In this document: positions 8,956-19,055 of the stretch, piece after piece
Layout of the letters: each line of letters opens with the position of its first letter
Position numbering within the stretch: position 1 is the stretch's first letter
Assembly: GCA_016861165.1 (NCBI GenBank)
Contig: BOKV01000014.1
Location: forward strand, 1-64,000
DNA: 64,000 nucleotides
Direction of reading: 5' to 3'
Source of the DNA: Alphaproteobacteria bacterium
Lineage (GTDB): Bacteria > Pseudomonadota > Alphaproteobacteria > Rhizobiales > Rhizobiaceae
The notes under the pieces: model-generated
The model's input: the letters and a program-made list of their open reading frames with translations, nothing else
Database searches by the model: none
Told to the model about the DNA's origin: nothing
Position numbers and translations under genes: made by a program

Positions 8956-9663
8956 TCAGATCGGCCGCGCCTGACCGATCGCGACGATCGGCCCGGTGGC
9001 CACGCCGGTCGGCGAACCGCCGGCCGGCTCCAGGCTGATGGCGAGCGTGGTGCCGGCCACCAACCGGCGGGCGAGCCGCGGTGGCAGCGCGATGCGGGCG
9101 GAGCCCGTCTTCGGCAGTACACCGAGCGAGACGGCCGGGTTGTCGCCCTCGATCAGCCATAGCTCGAAATCCTTGCCGGCTTCCGCCTCGCCCGAGACCG
9201 GGCTCAGCCTGACGGCGTCGGTGCCGGGCTGGTAGAGGGCGACGAAGCTGACCGGGCTGCCCTCGGCCTGCAGCGAAACGATGAGGTTGCCGGCCGGCGG
9301 CGGCAGGAAGACGCCGTTCCACAGGCCGATGGCGGTCGACAGGACGAACAATAGCGACGTGACGATGGCGAGCGGCCGCCAGAAGCCGATCGTTTGCCAG
9401 AACCGCCCGGCGGCTGGCGCCTTCTGCCCGAACAGGCGCGCATCGATGGCGGCCTTGAGGTGGCCCGGCGGCGAGACCGACTGGTAGGCGTCGCCGAACG
9501 CGGCAAGCCGCGCCTCCCAGTCGGCGACGATCCCGGCGAAATCCGGGTCGGCGGCGATGCGGCGGCGCACCTCCTGGCGGGCGGCCTGATCGAGCACGCC
9601 GAGGACGTATTCCGCCGCCAGCAGGTCGCGGTCATCGCCCCTCTTCGCGCTTTCCTCGTTCAT
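8956..9663 (-). CDS. RskA-type anti-sigma factor
   Basis: 235 residues from the ATG at 9663. The N-terminal anti-sigma region contains [20 protein letters not shown], typical of RskA/ChrR-like zinc-free anti-sigma domains. One membrane helix (about residues 81-101, around [19 protein letters not shown]) separates it from a periplasmic beta-rich C domain with [19 protein letters not shown], the RskA C-terminal signature. It should hold the cognate ECF sigma factor inactive at the membrane. The 9663 start lies 13 bases after the sigma stop and has GAGGA upstream; an ATG at 9699, overlapping the sigma gene, is the alternative. Confidence 0.88.
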   Translation of the reverse strand: MNEESAKRGDDRDLLAAEYVLGVLDQAARQEVRRRIAADPDFAGIVADWEARLAAFGDAYQSVSPPGHLKAAIDARLFGQKAPAAGRFWQTIGFWRPLAIVTSLLFVLSTAIGLWNGVFLPPPAGNLIVSLQAEGSPVSFVALYQPGTDAVRLSPVSGEAEAGKDFELWLIEGDNPAVSLGVLPKTGSARIALPPRLARRLVAGTTLAISLEPAGGSPTGVATGPIVAIGQARPI

Positions 9664-9676
9664 CGCCCCGGCGTCC

Positions 9677-10267
9677 TCATCGGCGTTCCAGGCATTCACG
9701 CAGGCTCATCAGGCCCCGGCGCAGCCAGGTGCGCATGGTATTGAGCGGAACGGCGAAGCGCCGCGCAAGCTCCTCATAGCTGTATCCTTCCACATAGGCC
9801 GCCTTGAGCGCCTCGGCCCGCTCCGGCTTCAGTTCGTCGAGGCAGGCGTCGATGCGACGGCGCTCGCCGGCGGCGATGGCCAGGTGCTCGGGGTCGGGCC
9901 CCGCGTCGGCCACCTCGCCGGCGGTGTCGAGCTCGTCCTCGACGACCACGCGCGCCCGCATCACGTCGATGGCGTGATGGCGGGCGATGGCGATCAGCCA
10001 GGTCATTGCGCTCGCCCGGCCCGGCGCAAAGGTCGCCGCGCCGCGCCAGACCTTAACATAGACGTCCTGGAGGGCGTCCTCGGCCCTCGTCCTGTCCCTC
10101 AGGATACGCAGGCAGAAGCCGTGAAGTTTCGGCGCGGTGCGCTCGTAGAGGAGAGCAAAGGCACGCCGGTCGCGCAAGGCGACACGAGTGATCAGTTCGG
10201 CGATGTCGTCCTGGCCAGGCGCCAAGGTCCCTCTCAACCGTTCGGCGCGGCCGGCCGCAACCGGCAA
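9677..10267 (-). CDS. ECF-type RNA polymerase sigma factor (SigK-like)
   Basis: 196 residues. Region 2 includes [36 protein letters not shown] and [16 protein letters not shown]; region 4 includes [33 protein letters not shown], a helix-turn-helix for -35 recognition. There is no region 3, as expected for group IV sigma factors. It is directly upstream of its likely anti-sigma factor and upstream of a FAS1 gene and msrB on the same strand. This arrangement resembles the SigK-RskA group (ECF19 in classifications I recall). Confidence 0.93.
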   Translation of the reverse strand: MPVAAGRAERLRGTLAPGQDDIAELITRVALRDRRAFALLYERTAPKLHGFCLRILRDRTRAEDALQDVYVKVWRGAATFAPGRASAMTWLIAIARHHAIDVMRARVVVEDELDTAGEVADAGPDPEHLAIAAGERRRIDACLDELKPERAEALKAAYVEGYSYEELARRFAVPLNTMRTWLRRGLMSLRECLERR

Positions 10268-10359
10268 ACGCCGTCATGACAAGACAGGGGCCGCGCTTGC
10301 GTCGCCACGCGCGGCCCGTTAACCAGCCTAGCATATCGCAGAAAGGGCCCGCATCCACC

Positions 10360-11256
10360 ATGTCCGATATCGAACCGCTGCCGGGTGAGGAGCAGGCGCG
10401 GCTGCTCTCCCAGGCGCTACCCTACATGCAGCGCTACGAGAACAAGACGGTCGTCGTCAAATATGGCGGCCACGCCATGGGCGACCCCGCCCTCGGCCAG
10501 GCCTTCGCCCGCGACATCGCGCTGCTCAAGCAGTCGGGCGTCAACCCGATCGTCGTGCATGGCGGCGGGCCGCAGATCGGCTCGATGCTCAGCAAGCTCG
10601 GCATCGAATCGAGGTTCGAGGGCGGCCTGCGCGTCACCGACGCCAAGACGGTCGAGATCGTCGAGATGGTGCTGGCCGGCTCGATCAACAAGGAGATCGT
10701 CGCGCTCATCAATGCCGAGGGCGAATGGGCGATCGGACTGTGTGGCAAGGATGGCAACATGGTCTTCGCCGAAAAGGCGACCAAGACCGTGCGCGATCCC
10801 GAATCCAATATCGAGCGGGTACTCGACCTCGGCTTCGTCGGCGAGGTCATCGAGGTCGACCGCACGCTGCTCGATCTGCTCGCCAAGTCCGAGATGATTC
10901 CGGTCATCGCGCCGGTCGCGCCTGGCCGCGACGGCCACACCTACAACATCAATGCCGATACCTTCGCCGGCGCCATCGCCGGCGCGCTCGGCGCCACGCG
11001 GCTGCTGTTCCTGACCGACGTGCCGGGCGTGCTCGACGGCCGCGGCGAGCTGATCAAGCAATTGTCGGTGGCCGAGGCGCGCGCCCTGATCGGCGACGGC
11101 ACCATTTCGGGCGGCATGATCCCCAAGGTCGAAACCTGCATCGGGGCGATCGACAAGGGCGTCGAGGGCGTCGTCATCCTCAATGGCAAGCGCGCCCACG
11201 CGGTGCTGCTGGAGCTGTTCACCGAGCACGGCGCCGGCACGCTGATCGTGCCGTAG
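10360..11256 (+). CDS. argB: acetylglutamate kinase
   Basis: 298 residues; phosphorylates N-acetyl-L-glutamate, the second step of arginine synthesis. The amino-acid kinase fold is recognisable from [11 protein letters not shown] near the N terminus, [41 protein letters not shown] and a C-terminal [10 protein letters not shown]. The ATG at 10360 has GAAAGGG upstream; the frame is open farther 5', but family members start near this point ([21 protein letters not shown]). It is divergent from the ECF sigma gene. Confidence 0.97.
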   Translation: MSDIEPLPGEEQARLLSQALPYMQRYENKTVVVKYGGHAMGDPALGQAFARDIALLKQSGVNPIVVHGGGPQIGSMLSKLGIESRFEGGLRVTDAKTVEIVEMVLAGSINKEIVALINAEGEWAIGLCGKDGNMVFAEKATKTVRDPESNIERVLDLGFVGEVIEVDRTLLDLLAKSEMIPVIAPVAPGRDGHTYNINADTFAGAIAGALGATRLLFLTDVPGVLDGRGELIKQLSVAEARALIGDGTISGGMIPKVETCIGAIDKGVEGVVILNGKRAHAVLLELFTEHGAGTLIVP

Positions 11257-11345
11257 CCAGGGTTTTGTGGACCGGACCGGGCGATGCGACAGGCCGGAGC
11301 GCCTTCATCGATGCGGCTGACGCACCGAAGAACGGGAGACATCGG

Positions 11346-12137
11346 ATGAACTTGCGACACATGCGCCTTTTCCTCGTCCTGGCGGCGTTCCTGCCGGCCG
11401 CGCTGGCCAGCGCGTCGGGCTTGCCCGCCGGATTCGATGGAGCAACGTTCCAGGGGCGCAAGCCGCACCATGAGGACGGCATCGTCTCCTTCACGCTGAT
11501 GAACGGGGATTGTTCGAAAAAGGACTACGGTGACGGGCGCGGCGAAAGCGACTGCAGAAACGGCAATCTCCGCTCGCAGATCCACACGCGTGCCAAACAG
11601 AAGCTCGGCGGTACCTACGAATATTCCATGGAGATATGGATCGATCCCGAGTTCAGGAATTTCAGCGCCTACGGCCAGCCAAGAAGCCCGCTGCTGATCG
11701 CCGAGTGGCAGCGTATCAAGACGATCAAGAACCATATGTACGAGTTGCACCTTGATACGTTTCGCGGGGTCCAGTTCGAGGATAAGAACTGCTTTGGAAG
11801 CGACGGTTTCGGCGAGTGGCACCGGTTCACGATGGTTGTGAAATGGTCGAAGGGAAATGATGGCTTTCTGCGCGTGACCTGTGACGACAGGCTCGTATAT
11901 GAGCTGACGCGCCAGCAGACAGCCATTCCGCCCCTGTGCGGCGAGGAGGTGAAGCTGCAGTGCATTCCGAAGTTGCAGAACCTGCGCCAGCCCGTGCAAT
12001 GGCAGGTCGGCCCCAAGCTCGGCGGCTACGGGGTCGAGTATGCGAAGTACGGCTTCCCCAGCCAGTTTCGAAATTTCCCGGACAGCGGACTGCGGATGAA
12101 GGTCCGCAATCTCTACTACGGCCCTCCCCGGCAATAG
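11346..12137 (+). CDS. secreted polysaccharide lyase-like protein (concanavalin-like fold, PF14099-type)
   Basis: 263 residues with a signal peptide ending near residue 24. The segment LRSQIHTRAK followed by YEYSMEIWIDPEF and later WHRFTMVVKWS resembles the beta-jelly-roll family that includes heparin lyase I and alginate-type lyases. There are about six Cys after the signal, suggesting disulfides. The substrate is unknown, and assignment to the family rests on pattern memory, so a catalytically inactive binding protein is possible. It stands alone between argB and a convergent diguanylate cyclase gene, 89 bases after argB; it may be co-transcribed with argB. Confidence 0.6.
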   Translation: MNLRHMRLFLVLAAFLPAALASASGLPAGFDGATFQGRKPHHEDGIVSFTLMNGDCSKKDYGDGRGESDCRNGNLRSQIHTRAKQKLGGTYEYSMEIWIDPEFRNFSAYGQPRSPLLIAEWQRIKTIKNHMYELHLDTFRGVQFEDKNCFGSDGFGEWHRFTMVVKWSKGNDGFLRVTCDDRLVYELTRQQTAIPPLCGEEVKLQCIPKLQNLRQPVQWQVGPKLGGYGVEYAKYGFPSQFRNFPDSGLRMKVRNLYYGPPRQ

Positions 12138-12147
12138 CCGCCGCCGT

Positions 12148-12888
12148 CTAGGCAGCGCGCGGCATCACCGCGGAGAACACCGAGCGGTTGCGGCCGGCGC
12201 GCTTGGCCTCGTAGAGGCGGCGGTCGGCGGCGCGGATGACGTCGGACAGGTCGGCGTCGGGCCGGCACATCGCCCCGCCGACGGACACCGACAGCGGCAT
12301 GCGGACGAATTCGGTCGGGCAGAACTCGATGCCGGCGACCGTGCTGCGGATGCGCTCGGCCAGCAGTTCGGCCCGGGTGGCGCTCGCGCCGGGAAGGAAG
12401 ATGGCGAACTCCTCGCCGCCGATGCGTCCGGCGACATCGCCCTCGCGGATTGTCTGGACGATGGCCTTCGACACGGTGACCAGCGCCTCGTCGCCGACCG
12501 GGTGGCCCCAATTGTCGTTGATCCGCTTGAAATGATCGATGTCGATGATGAGCAGCGCGCCCTGGTCGCACACCCGGCGGCGGTGCTCGAACATCGAGAA
12601 GAAGTTCTCCCGGTTGAGCAGGCCGGTCATGTGGTCGCGGCTGGCCTTCTCGGCGAGTTCGGCATGCGAGCGTTCGAGTTCGGCCAGCACCTGCTGCAGC
12701 CGGTCGGACTGGCGGAAGGTATAGTAGCCGACCGGCATGCCGATGCCGTAGCTGCCGATCACCGCCGAGATGAACATGCTGGCCTGAAAAGGTTCGCCCA
12801 GCAGCGGCACCACGGTGAAGATCAGCGTCAGCGCCAGGGCGAACGCCAGGCTGCCGATCAGGAACGATTTGAAGAGCGTGGATCCCAT
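12148..12888 (-). CDS. membrane diguanylate cyclase (GGEEF)
   Basis: 246 residues. Two membrane helices (about 8-29 and 38-58) are followed by a short coiled linker and a GGDEF domain that starts at DHMTGLLNRENFF. The active-site motif is GGEEF (157-161), and an RxxD inhibitory site REGD (148-151) lies exactly five residues before it, so the enzyme should be competent and feedback-inhibited by c-di-GMP. There is no separate sensor domain. It is convergent with the lyase-like gene. Confidence 0.92.
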   Translation of the reverse strand: MGSTLFKSFLIGSLAFALALTLIFTVVPLLGEPFQASMFISAVIGSYGIGMPVGYYTFRQSDRLQQVLAELERSHAELAEKASRDHMTGLLNRENFFSMFEHRRRVCDQGALLIIDIDHFKRINDNWGHPVGDEALVTVSKAIVQTIREGDVAGRIGGEEFAIFLPGASATRAELLAERIRSTVAGIEFCPTEFVRMPLSVSVGGAMCRPDADLSDVIRAADRRLYEAKRAGRNRSVFSAVMPRAA

Positions 12889-12978
12889 GCGTTACCCCCG
12901 GACAAAGGCATCGCACAGATTCGTAAAGTTCGGGTGTACGCCGGTCCGCCGGGCCCGCTGTCGGCGGGCGAAATGCGA

Positions 12979-13001
12979 AACGGCCGGGATGCCCGGCCGT
13001 T
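12979..13001 (-). terminator. candidate Rho-independent terminator
   Basis: AACGGCCGGG (12979-12988) and CCCGGCCGTT (12992-13001) form a perfect 10-bp stem with a 3-base loop. Read on the minus strand it is followed by TTTCGCATTTCG and lies about 30 bases after the stop of the 80-residue gene, so it probably ends that transcript. Confidence 0.6.
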
Positions 13002-13033
13002 CAAATACCATTTGCGATGGAGGGAGTGTCCGC

Positions 13034-13276
13034 TCAGTGCACCAGGCGCGCCGGGCGTTCGAGCATCTCGCCTTCCCAGACCAGCGCGCCGCTGCCGGCG
13101 AGCTGCTGCCCGTCGAAGCGGCCGGGCAGATGGAGCGCGGCGGCAACAGCCGTCGGCACGAGACGGGCACTTGCCGAGACGGCGGTCGTGATGGTTCGCT
13201 CACGCGGTGCCATGCCGTCGGCCATCAGATCGGCGGTGTTGCGAAGAGCCCTGACAAAGCCCTGTGCCATCTTCAT
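13034..13276 (-). CDS. small hypothetical protein (80 residues)
   Basis: I do not recognise the family with confidence. The start at 13276 has AGGGAG six bases upstream, and a strong hairpin terminator follows the stop, so the unit looks like a genuine monocistronic gene. The protein is soluble-looking: a basic N-terminal helix (KMAQGFVRALRNTADLMADG), then a Thr/Ala stretch and LVWEGEMLERPARLVH. There are no cysteines, no signal peptide and no clear domain. It stands between the diguanylate cyclase and the LOG-family gene. Confidence 0.6.
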   Translation of the reverse strand: MKMAQGFVRALRNTADLMADGMAPRERTITTAVSASARLVPTAVAAALHLPGRFDGQQLAGSGALVWEGEMLERPARLVH

Positions 13277-13577
13277 GCTCCCTGTCCCGGCGGGGCCGGT
13301 TCCATTCTTTTTCGCGGGCGCCACGGCGGCCGCGTCGTTCAAAGTTATCTAGTGCGCCAAAACGGCCATTGTGTGCATTCTGACACATCACGTGATCGTC
13401 GCTGCAGCGGCGGGCGGGTGTGCGAGAAAAATCTTTGCAAATCAGCTATTAAGGTTGGCTTCACGCGGTCGCTACAATTGCACGGTTGGGGCCTCCCGCC
13501 GCCACCGGCGATGCGATTCCGGCGCCAATGTGACCGGCGTCGCGGAATGGCCACAAATCCGGCATCGGTCGCCCCGG
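13277..13577. other. intergenic region with no gene seen
   Basis: This gap is AT-richer than its surroundings, for example around 13430-13470. It probably holds the promoter of the 80-residue gene on the minus strand, but I could not pick convincing -35/-10 elements. No RNA gene or repeat is apparent. Confidence 0.4.
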
Positions 13578-14423
13578 TCATGCGGCCAGCCCATAGTGGT
13601 CGCGGATGGCCGCCCAGCCCTCCTCGGCGGTCTCGACATGGCGCATCAGCTCGATGTCGGCCGGCGCGACCGTGCCCTGGCGCACCAGTTCCTCGAAGTC
13701 GATCACCTTCGACCAGAAGTCGCGGCCGAACAGCAGGAACGGCACAGGCGCCATGCGCTGCGTCTGGATCAGCGTCAGCGATTCGAACAGTTCGTCCATG
13801 GTGCCGAAGCCGCCCGGAAAGATGACGATCGCCTTGGCCCGCATAAGGAAGTGCATCTTGCGGATGGCGAAGTAGTGGAAATTGAAGCACAGGCCCGGCG
13901 TCACATAGGCGTTGGGCGCCTGCTCGTGCGGCAGGACGATGTTGAAGCCCATCGACGGCGCCGCAACGTCGTCGGCGCCGCGATTGCCGGCCTCCATCAG
14001 TCCGGGGCCGCCACCGGTCACCAGCACCATCTCGCGGTGGTAGGTGGTGGCCGAGTACTCGGAAACCAGGCGGGCGAAGGCGCGCGCCTCGTCATAGAAG
14101 CGCGACAGCGATTCGAGGTTGCGGCGCTGCTCGTCATTGGCCGCGACACGGGCCGGATGGCCGGGCTCGGGAATGCGGGCGCTGCCGAACATTACCACGG
14201 TCGACTTGATGCCGCGCTCCTGCAGGATCATTTCGGGCTTGAGCAGTTCGAGCTGCAGGCGCACCGGCCGCAATTCCTCGCGGCACAGGAAGTCCTTGTC
14301 GTCGAAGGCGAGCCGGTAGGCAGGCGCCATCGTCTGCGGCGTACGCGGTACGTGGTGCGCCTTCTCGATGTCGCGCGGCGAGCGCACCAGCGCCTTCCAG
14401 GCGTGCTCCTCTTCTTCTGACAT
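13578..14423 (-). CDS. LOG-family protein (TIGR00730-type nucleotide 5'-monophosphate phosphoribohydrolase)
   Basis: 281 residues from the ATG at 14423. The Rossmann core contains TVVMFGSARIP, VLVTGGGPGLMEAGNRGA and the signature PGGFGTMDELFE, which in LOG/YgdH-type enzymes holds catalytic and phosphate-binding residues. Family members cleave nucleoside 5'-monophosphates, including cytokinin precursors. This long form has an extra N-terminal segment of about 75 residues. It is divergent from dapD. The frame is open 75 bases further upstream, but the Met of MSEEEEHAWK is the natural start. Confidence 0.85.
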   Translation of the reverse strand: MSEEEEHAWKALVRSPRDIEKAHHVPRTPQTMAPAYRLAFDDKDFLCREELRPVRLQLELLKPEMILQERGIKSTVVMFGSARIPEPGHPARVAANDEQRRNLESLSRFYDEARAFARLVSEYSATTYHREMVLVTGGGPGLMEAGNRGADDVAAPSMGFNIVLPHEQAPNAYVTPGLCFNFHYFAIRKMHFLMRAKAIVIFPGGFGTMDELFESLTLIQTQRMAPVPFLLFGRDFWSKVIDFEELVRQGTVAPADIELMRHVETAEEGWAAIRDHYGLAA

Positions 14424-14575
14424 GGCCTCGTCCCCCACGTCCCGTCGCGCCGGGCCGGCTTGTCCCACCGGCCAGCCCGGGTGCCAACCCGACGCCAATT
14501 GACCCTGCCGGGCGCTTCCCCTAGAGCATCGCGAACGGGCGATCGCGCCAGTGTTGGCAGGCAGGAGTTAAGGAA

Positions 14576-15430
<855 letters not shown>

Positions 15431-15434
15431 GGTC

Positions 15435-15818
15435 ATGGCCGGCGACCTGCCGCAACCGACCGTGCGCTGGGTGCTGTTCGGCCTGCGCGGACGGATCGCG
15501 CGCCAGTCCTACATCCTCGGCCAGCTGTTCATGATCTCGCTGTTCGCGGTCGTCATAGCCCGCATACTGGCGGTCGAGGGCGACGAGGAGGCGACCGCGT
15601 TTTGGGGGCTGGCCTTTCTCGCGCTCGGCGCCGTCTCCGCCTGGTCGTCGATCGCGATGACCGTCAAGCGGCTGCACGACCTCGGCCAGCCCGGCATCCT
15701 GTCGCTCATCCTTTTCGTGCCGACGGTCAACATCCTGTTCGTGATCGCGCTGATGGTGCTGCCCTCGCGCCCGGATTCCAACCAGTACGGGCCGCCGCCG
15801 TTCGGGCCGCCGGCATAA
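15435..15818 (+). CDS. DUF805 family inner-membrane protein
   Basis: 127 residues. The N-terminal GLRGRIARQSYILGQLFM and the loop VKRLHDLGQPGILSLILFVPTVNILF are the DUF805 signatures. Four membrane helices are predicted. The C-terminal tail is Pro/Gly-rich (PPPFGPPA). The function of the family is not known. It begins 4 bases after the dapD stop. Confidence 0.85.
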   Translation: MAGDLPQPTVRWVLFGLRGRIARQSYILGQLFMISLFAVVIARILAVEGDEEATAFWGLAFLALGAVSAWSSIAMTVKRLHDLGQPGILSLILFVPTVNILFVIALMVLPSRPDSNQYGPPPFGPPA

Positions 15819-15853
15819 AAGCTTCGTCAAGGGTTGGCTGGCAGACTGGCGCG

Positions 15854-16570
15854 ATGCCTTATCGCCAGCTCGATCCCGCCCGCATCATCAACACCGCCAT
15901 CGTGCTCGAACGGCGGATCGGCGAACGCTTTCCCGACGCCGGCATCCGCAAGGTCTGCGGCGAACTCATCAACCTTGCGCGCGACACCCGCACCGAGGCC
16001 GACCGGCTGGCGCAGCCGATCTGGTGGCTGCGCGGGCTCGTCGCCATGGTCATCGTCGCCGGTGCGCTGATGTTCGTCTTCATCGGCTCGTTCATCACCT
16101 TCGACCGGATCGACCGCGTCGGCCTCGGCATCGTCGAGCAGGTCGAGGCTTCGATCAACACGCTGGTGCTGGCCGGCCTCGGCCTGTTCGCGCTGGTGCG
16201 GCTGGAGGAGCGCATCAAGCGCCGTGCGGCGATGAAGGGACTGCACGGCATGCGTTCCCTCATCCATGTCATCGACATGCACCAGCTCACCAAGGACCCG
16301 ATCGCCTTCGCGAGCGACTTCCGGCCGACCGCCAGCTCGCCGAAGCGGGTGCTCGGCCGGACCGACCTGAAGCGCTACCTCGACTACTGCTCGGAAATGC
16401 TGTCGCTCACCGGCAAGGTGGCCGCGCTCTATGCACAGGCGGTCAACGACCGCGACGTGCTGGAGGCCGTCAACGACATCGAGAACCTGTCGACCAATCT
16501 GTCGCGCAAGATCTGGCAGAAGATCATGCTGATCGAGCCCGAGGCGCTGCGCCGGCGCCGGGCTGCCTGA
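15854..16570 (+). CDS. hypothetical two-helix membrane protein
   Basis: 238 residues. Two membrane helices (about 54-78 and 99-118) are followed by a helical cytoplasmic domain (RLEERIKRRAAMKGLHGMRSLIHVIDMHQLTKDP) rich in charged residues. I recognise no named domain, though it looks like a conserved alphaproteobacterial protein. The start at 15854 fits the well-formed N terminus MPYRQLDPARIINTAIVLERRI. It follows the DUF805 gene by 35 bases, so co-transcription with dapD is plausible. Confidence 0.75.
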   Translation: MPYRQLDPARIINTAIVLERRIGERFPDAGIRKVCGELINLARDTRTEADRLAQPIWWLRGLVAMVIVAGALMFVFIGSFITFDRIDRVGLGIVEQVEASINTLVLAGLGLFALVRLEERIKRRAAMKGLHGMRSLIHVIDMHQLTKDPIAFASDFRPTASSPKRVLGRTDLKRYLDYCSEMLSLTGKVAALYAQAVNDRDVLEAVNDIENLSTNLSRKIWQKIMLIEPEALRRRRAA

Positions 16571-16577
16571 ACAGTGG

Positions 16578-17597
16578 CTAGCCCAGCTTCTCGCGCAGGA
16601 GCCTGGCGCCGGCGCCCAGCGCCTTGAGCTTGCCAAGCGCGACGGTCCGCGGCAGCGGCGCCATTCCGCAATTGGTGCAGGGATAGATGCGCGCCGGATC
16701 GACGAATTCCATCGCCGCCTGCAGCGTCGCCATCACCTGTTCAGGGGTCTCCACCGTCTCCGTCGCCACGTCGATGGCGCCGACCAGCAAATCCTTGTCC
16801 TTCAGCAGCCCCAGCAGCGACAGCGGCACCCTGGAATTGGCGCATTCAAGCGAGACTTGGCCGATCCGACTCGCATTGAGCGCCGGAAAGAAGGTCTCAT
16901 ACTGACGCCACTCGGCGCCGAGTGACCGTTTCCACTCGATATTGGCCTTGATGCCGTAGCCGTAGCAGACGTGGACGGCGGTGGTGCAGGCCAGGCCGGC
17001 GGCGGCGCGTTCGAGCGCGGCGATGCCCCAGTCCACCGTCTCGCGCGGGAAGGCATTGAAGGCCGGCTCGTCGAACTGGATCACGTCGACGCCGAGCGCC
17101 GCCAGTTCGCGTGCCTCATCGTTGAGGAGCCGGGCGAATGCCATCGCCATCTCGGGCCGGCTGCCGTAATGGGCGTCGGCGATGGTGTCGCAGATCGTCA
17201 TCGGCCCGGGCAGGGTGAATTTCAGGCGCCTGGCGGTCTGGGCGCGGGCGTAGCGCACCTCGTCTGCGTGGATCGGCCCCTTGCGCCCGATCGGGCCGGT
17301 GACCGTCGGCACGTCGACGACATAGCGGTTGGCGCGGATGCCCATCTTGGTCTTCTTCTGCCAATCGATGCCTTCGACCTGTTCGAGGAAGCCGTGCACG
17401 AAATGGATGCGGAACTGCTCGCCACCGGAAACGATGTCGATGCCGGCCGTCTCCTGCTCCTTGATCCAGATGAGGGTGGCATCGCGCTTGGCCTGTTCGA
17501 GCTCGGCGCCCGACAGCCGCCATTGCGGCCACAGCTTCTCGGGTTCGGCCAGCCAGGATGGCTTGGGTAGCGAACCGGCAACCGTGGTCTCCAACAT
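16578..17597 (-). CDS. MetE-like methyltransferase (stand-alone cobalamin-independent methionine synthase domain)
   Basis: 339 residues corresponding to the C-terminal catalytic half of MetE. Zinc ligands are expected at HVCYG, LECAN and TNCG, and all are present. TLPGPMTICDTIAD and VIQFDEPAFN are the substrate-binding motifs. The N-terminal half of classical MetE (about 750 residues) is absent, so the methyl donor may not be methyltetrahydrofolate polyglutamate; related short MetE proteins use other donors. The ATG at 17597 is preceded by GGGAGGAG. It is divergent from hemF. Confidence 0.85.
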   Translation of the reverse strand: MLETTVAGSLPKPSWLAEPEKLWPQWRLSGAELEQAKRDATLIWIKEQETAGIDIVSGGEQFRIHFVHGFLEQVEGIDWQKKTKMGIRANRYVVDVPTVTGPIGRKGPIHADEVRYARAQTARRLKFTLPGPMTICDTIADAHYGSRPEMAMAFARLLNDEARELAALGVDVIQFDEPAFNAFPRETVDWGIAALERAAAGLACTTAVHVCYGYGIKANIEWKRSLGAEWRQYETFFPALNASRIGQVSLECANSRVPLSLLGLLKDKDLLVGAIDVATETVETPEQVMATLQAAMEFVDPARIYPCTNCGMAPLPRTVALGKLKALGAGARLLREKLG

Positions 17598-17840
17598 GGT
17601 CTCCTCCCTCGCCCGTGCTGTCGGCAGCGACGATACGTCGGGCCATGCCGGCCGCACAAGCGCAAGCGGCTGCGCGTGAGGCAGGGTAGTCAGAAGCGCG
17701 TGGCGGCGCACGGCCGCGCACAGCCGCATTGAGCGGTGCCGCCAGTGCGGCTATGGTCCGGCCCGAAACTTCCCGTCGGCCATTCGAAGGCGCCGTCCCG
17801 GTGGGGCTCCCGGCGGCGCCGGCAAGCGAGGCAAAGCGAA

Positions 17841-18761
17841 TTGAACCAGTATCGGCCGCGCCTGCCGCAGGGCCTGCCTGCGGACCTCAATGAGAAGAAG
17901 CAGATCGCCAGCCAGTGGTTCGAAACGCTGCGCGACGCCATCTGCGCCCGGCTGGAGGAGATCGAGCGCGAACTCCAAGGCCCCGGCGCCGAGCGCGAGC
18001 CGGGTTACTTCCACCAGACGCCCTGGCAGCGCGAGGACGGCGCCGGTGGCGGCGGCGTCATGTCGATGATGCACGGCCGCGTGTTCGAGAAGGTGGGCGT
18101 GCATGTCTCCACCGTCCACGGCGAGTTCTCGCCGGAGTTCCGCAGCCAGATCCCAGGCGCCGAGACCGATCCGCGCTTCTGGGCCTCTGGGCTGTCGCTG
18201 ATCTGCCACCCGCTCAACCCGCATGTGCCGGCCGTCCACATGAACACGCGGATGGTCGTCACCACCGCCCTTTGGTTCGGCGGCGGCGCCGACCTCACCC
18301 CGGTCCTCGACGCCCGGCGTTCGCAGAACGATCCCGATGCGGTCGCCTTCCACAAGGCGCTGCGATTCGTCTGCGAGCGCCATGGCGCGGTCGCCGATTA
18401 CGGCCGCTACAAGAGCTGGTGCGACGACTATTTCCACCTCAAGCATCGCGACGAGCCGCGCGGCATCGGCGGCATCTTTTTCGACTACCTGCATTCGCCC
18501 GACGAGCGCGGCGGCTGGGCCGGCGACTTCGCCTTCGTCCAGGATGTCGGACGTGCCTTCAACGTCGTCTACCCGCTGATCGTCAGGCGCAACATGAACC
18601 TCGAATGGACGCCCGAGCAGCGCGACGAGCAGCTGGTCCGCCGCGGCCGCTATGCCGAGTTCAACCTGCTCTACGACCGTGGCACCATCTTCGGCCTGAA
18701 GACCGGCGGCAACGTCGATTCAATCCTCTCCTCCCTGCCGCCGGTGGTCAAATGGCCGTGA
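17841..18761 (+). CDS. hemF: oxygen-dependent coproporphyrinogen-III oxidase
   Basis: About 306 residues. It decarboxylates coproporphyrinogen III to protoporphyrinogen IX in aerobic haem synthesis. Signatures include [48 protein letters not shown] and [10 protein letters not shown]. The start is uncertain: I used a TTG at 17841 with GAGG upstream because the family begins about there ([17 protein letters not shown]); a GTG at 17736 is the only other in-frame choice and would add an unconserved basic stretch. Confidence 0.95.
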   Translation: MNQYRPRLPQGLPADLNEKKQIASQWFETLRDAICARLEEIERELQGPGAEREPGYFHQTPWQREDGAGGGGVMSMMHGRVFEKVGVHVSTVHGEFSPEFRSQIPGAETDPRFWASGLSLICHPLNPHVPAVHMNTRMVVTTALWFGGGADLTPVLDARRSQNDPDAVAFHKALRFVCERHGAVADYGRYKSWCDDYFHLKHRDEPRGIGGIFFDYLHSPDERGGWAGDFAFVQDVGRAFNVVYPLIVRRNMNLEWTPEQRDEQLVRRGRYAEFNLLYDRGTIFGLKTGGNVDSILSSLPPVVKWP

Positions 18762-18856
18762 CGCGACTGTTGTCCGTCCGTGGGATCGCTCTTGCCTTGC
18801 CCCATTTGCACGCTATCTGCGATTGATGAAGACCACGCCATGAAAGGAGGAAGAAG

Positions 18857-19042
18857 ATGAGAACGTTCCAGTGCGGCACCCTCGTTCCTGGCTGCGAATG
18901 GGAGACCTCGGCCGAGGACGACGCCGAAATCGTGCGTCGGACGGTCGAGCATCTGCGGTCGGCCCACGGCGAGACCATCGTCCGCGAGAGCATGGTCGAC
19001 AACATCAAGAAGCGGATCAAGGACTCGCGCGCCGCCGCCTGA
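18857..19042 (+). CDS. DUF1059 family small protein
   Basis: 61 residues: MRTFQCGTLVPGCEWETSAE followed by a helical C terminus with IVRRTVEHLRSAHG. The two Cys (CGTLVPGC) and this pattern match DUF1059, a small family of unknown function. An unusually strong Shine-Dalgarno sequence (AAAGGAGGAAGAAG) suggests high expression. It is a lone gene between hemF and the convergent cca gene. Confidence 0.8.
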   Translation: MRTFQCGTLVPGCEWETSAEDDAEIVRRTVEHLRSAHGETIVRESMVDNIKKRIKDSRAAA

Positions 19043-19055
19043 CGGCGCGCCGGCC

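Noticed and set aside
17598-17735. Riboswitch (SAM-II or cobalamin type) before the MetE-like gene.
   Set aside because: No conserved riboswitch core or pseudoknot-like pairing was found in the short gap.
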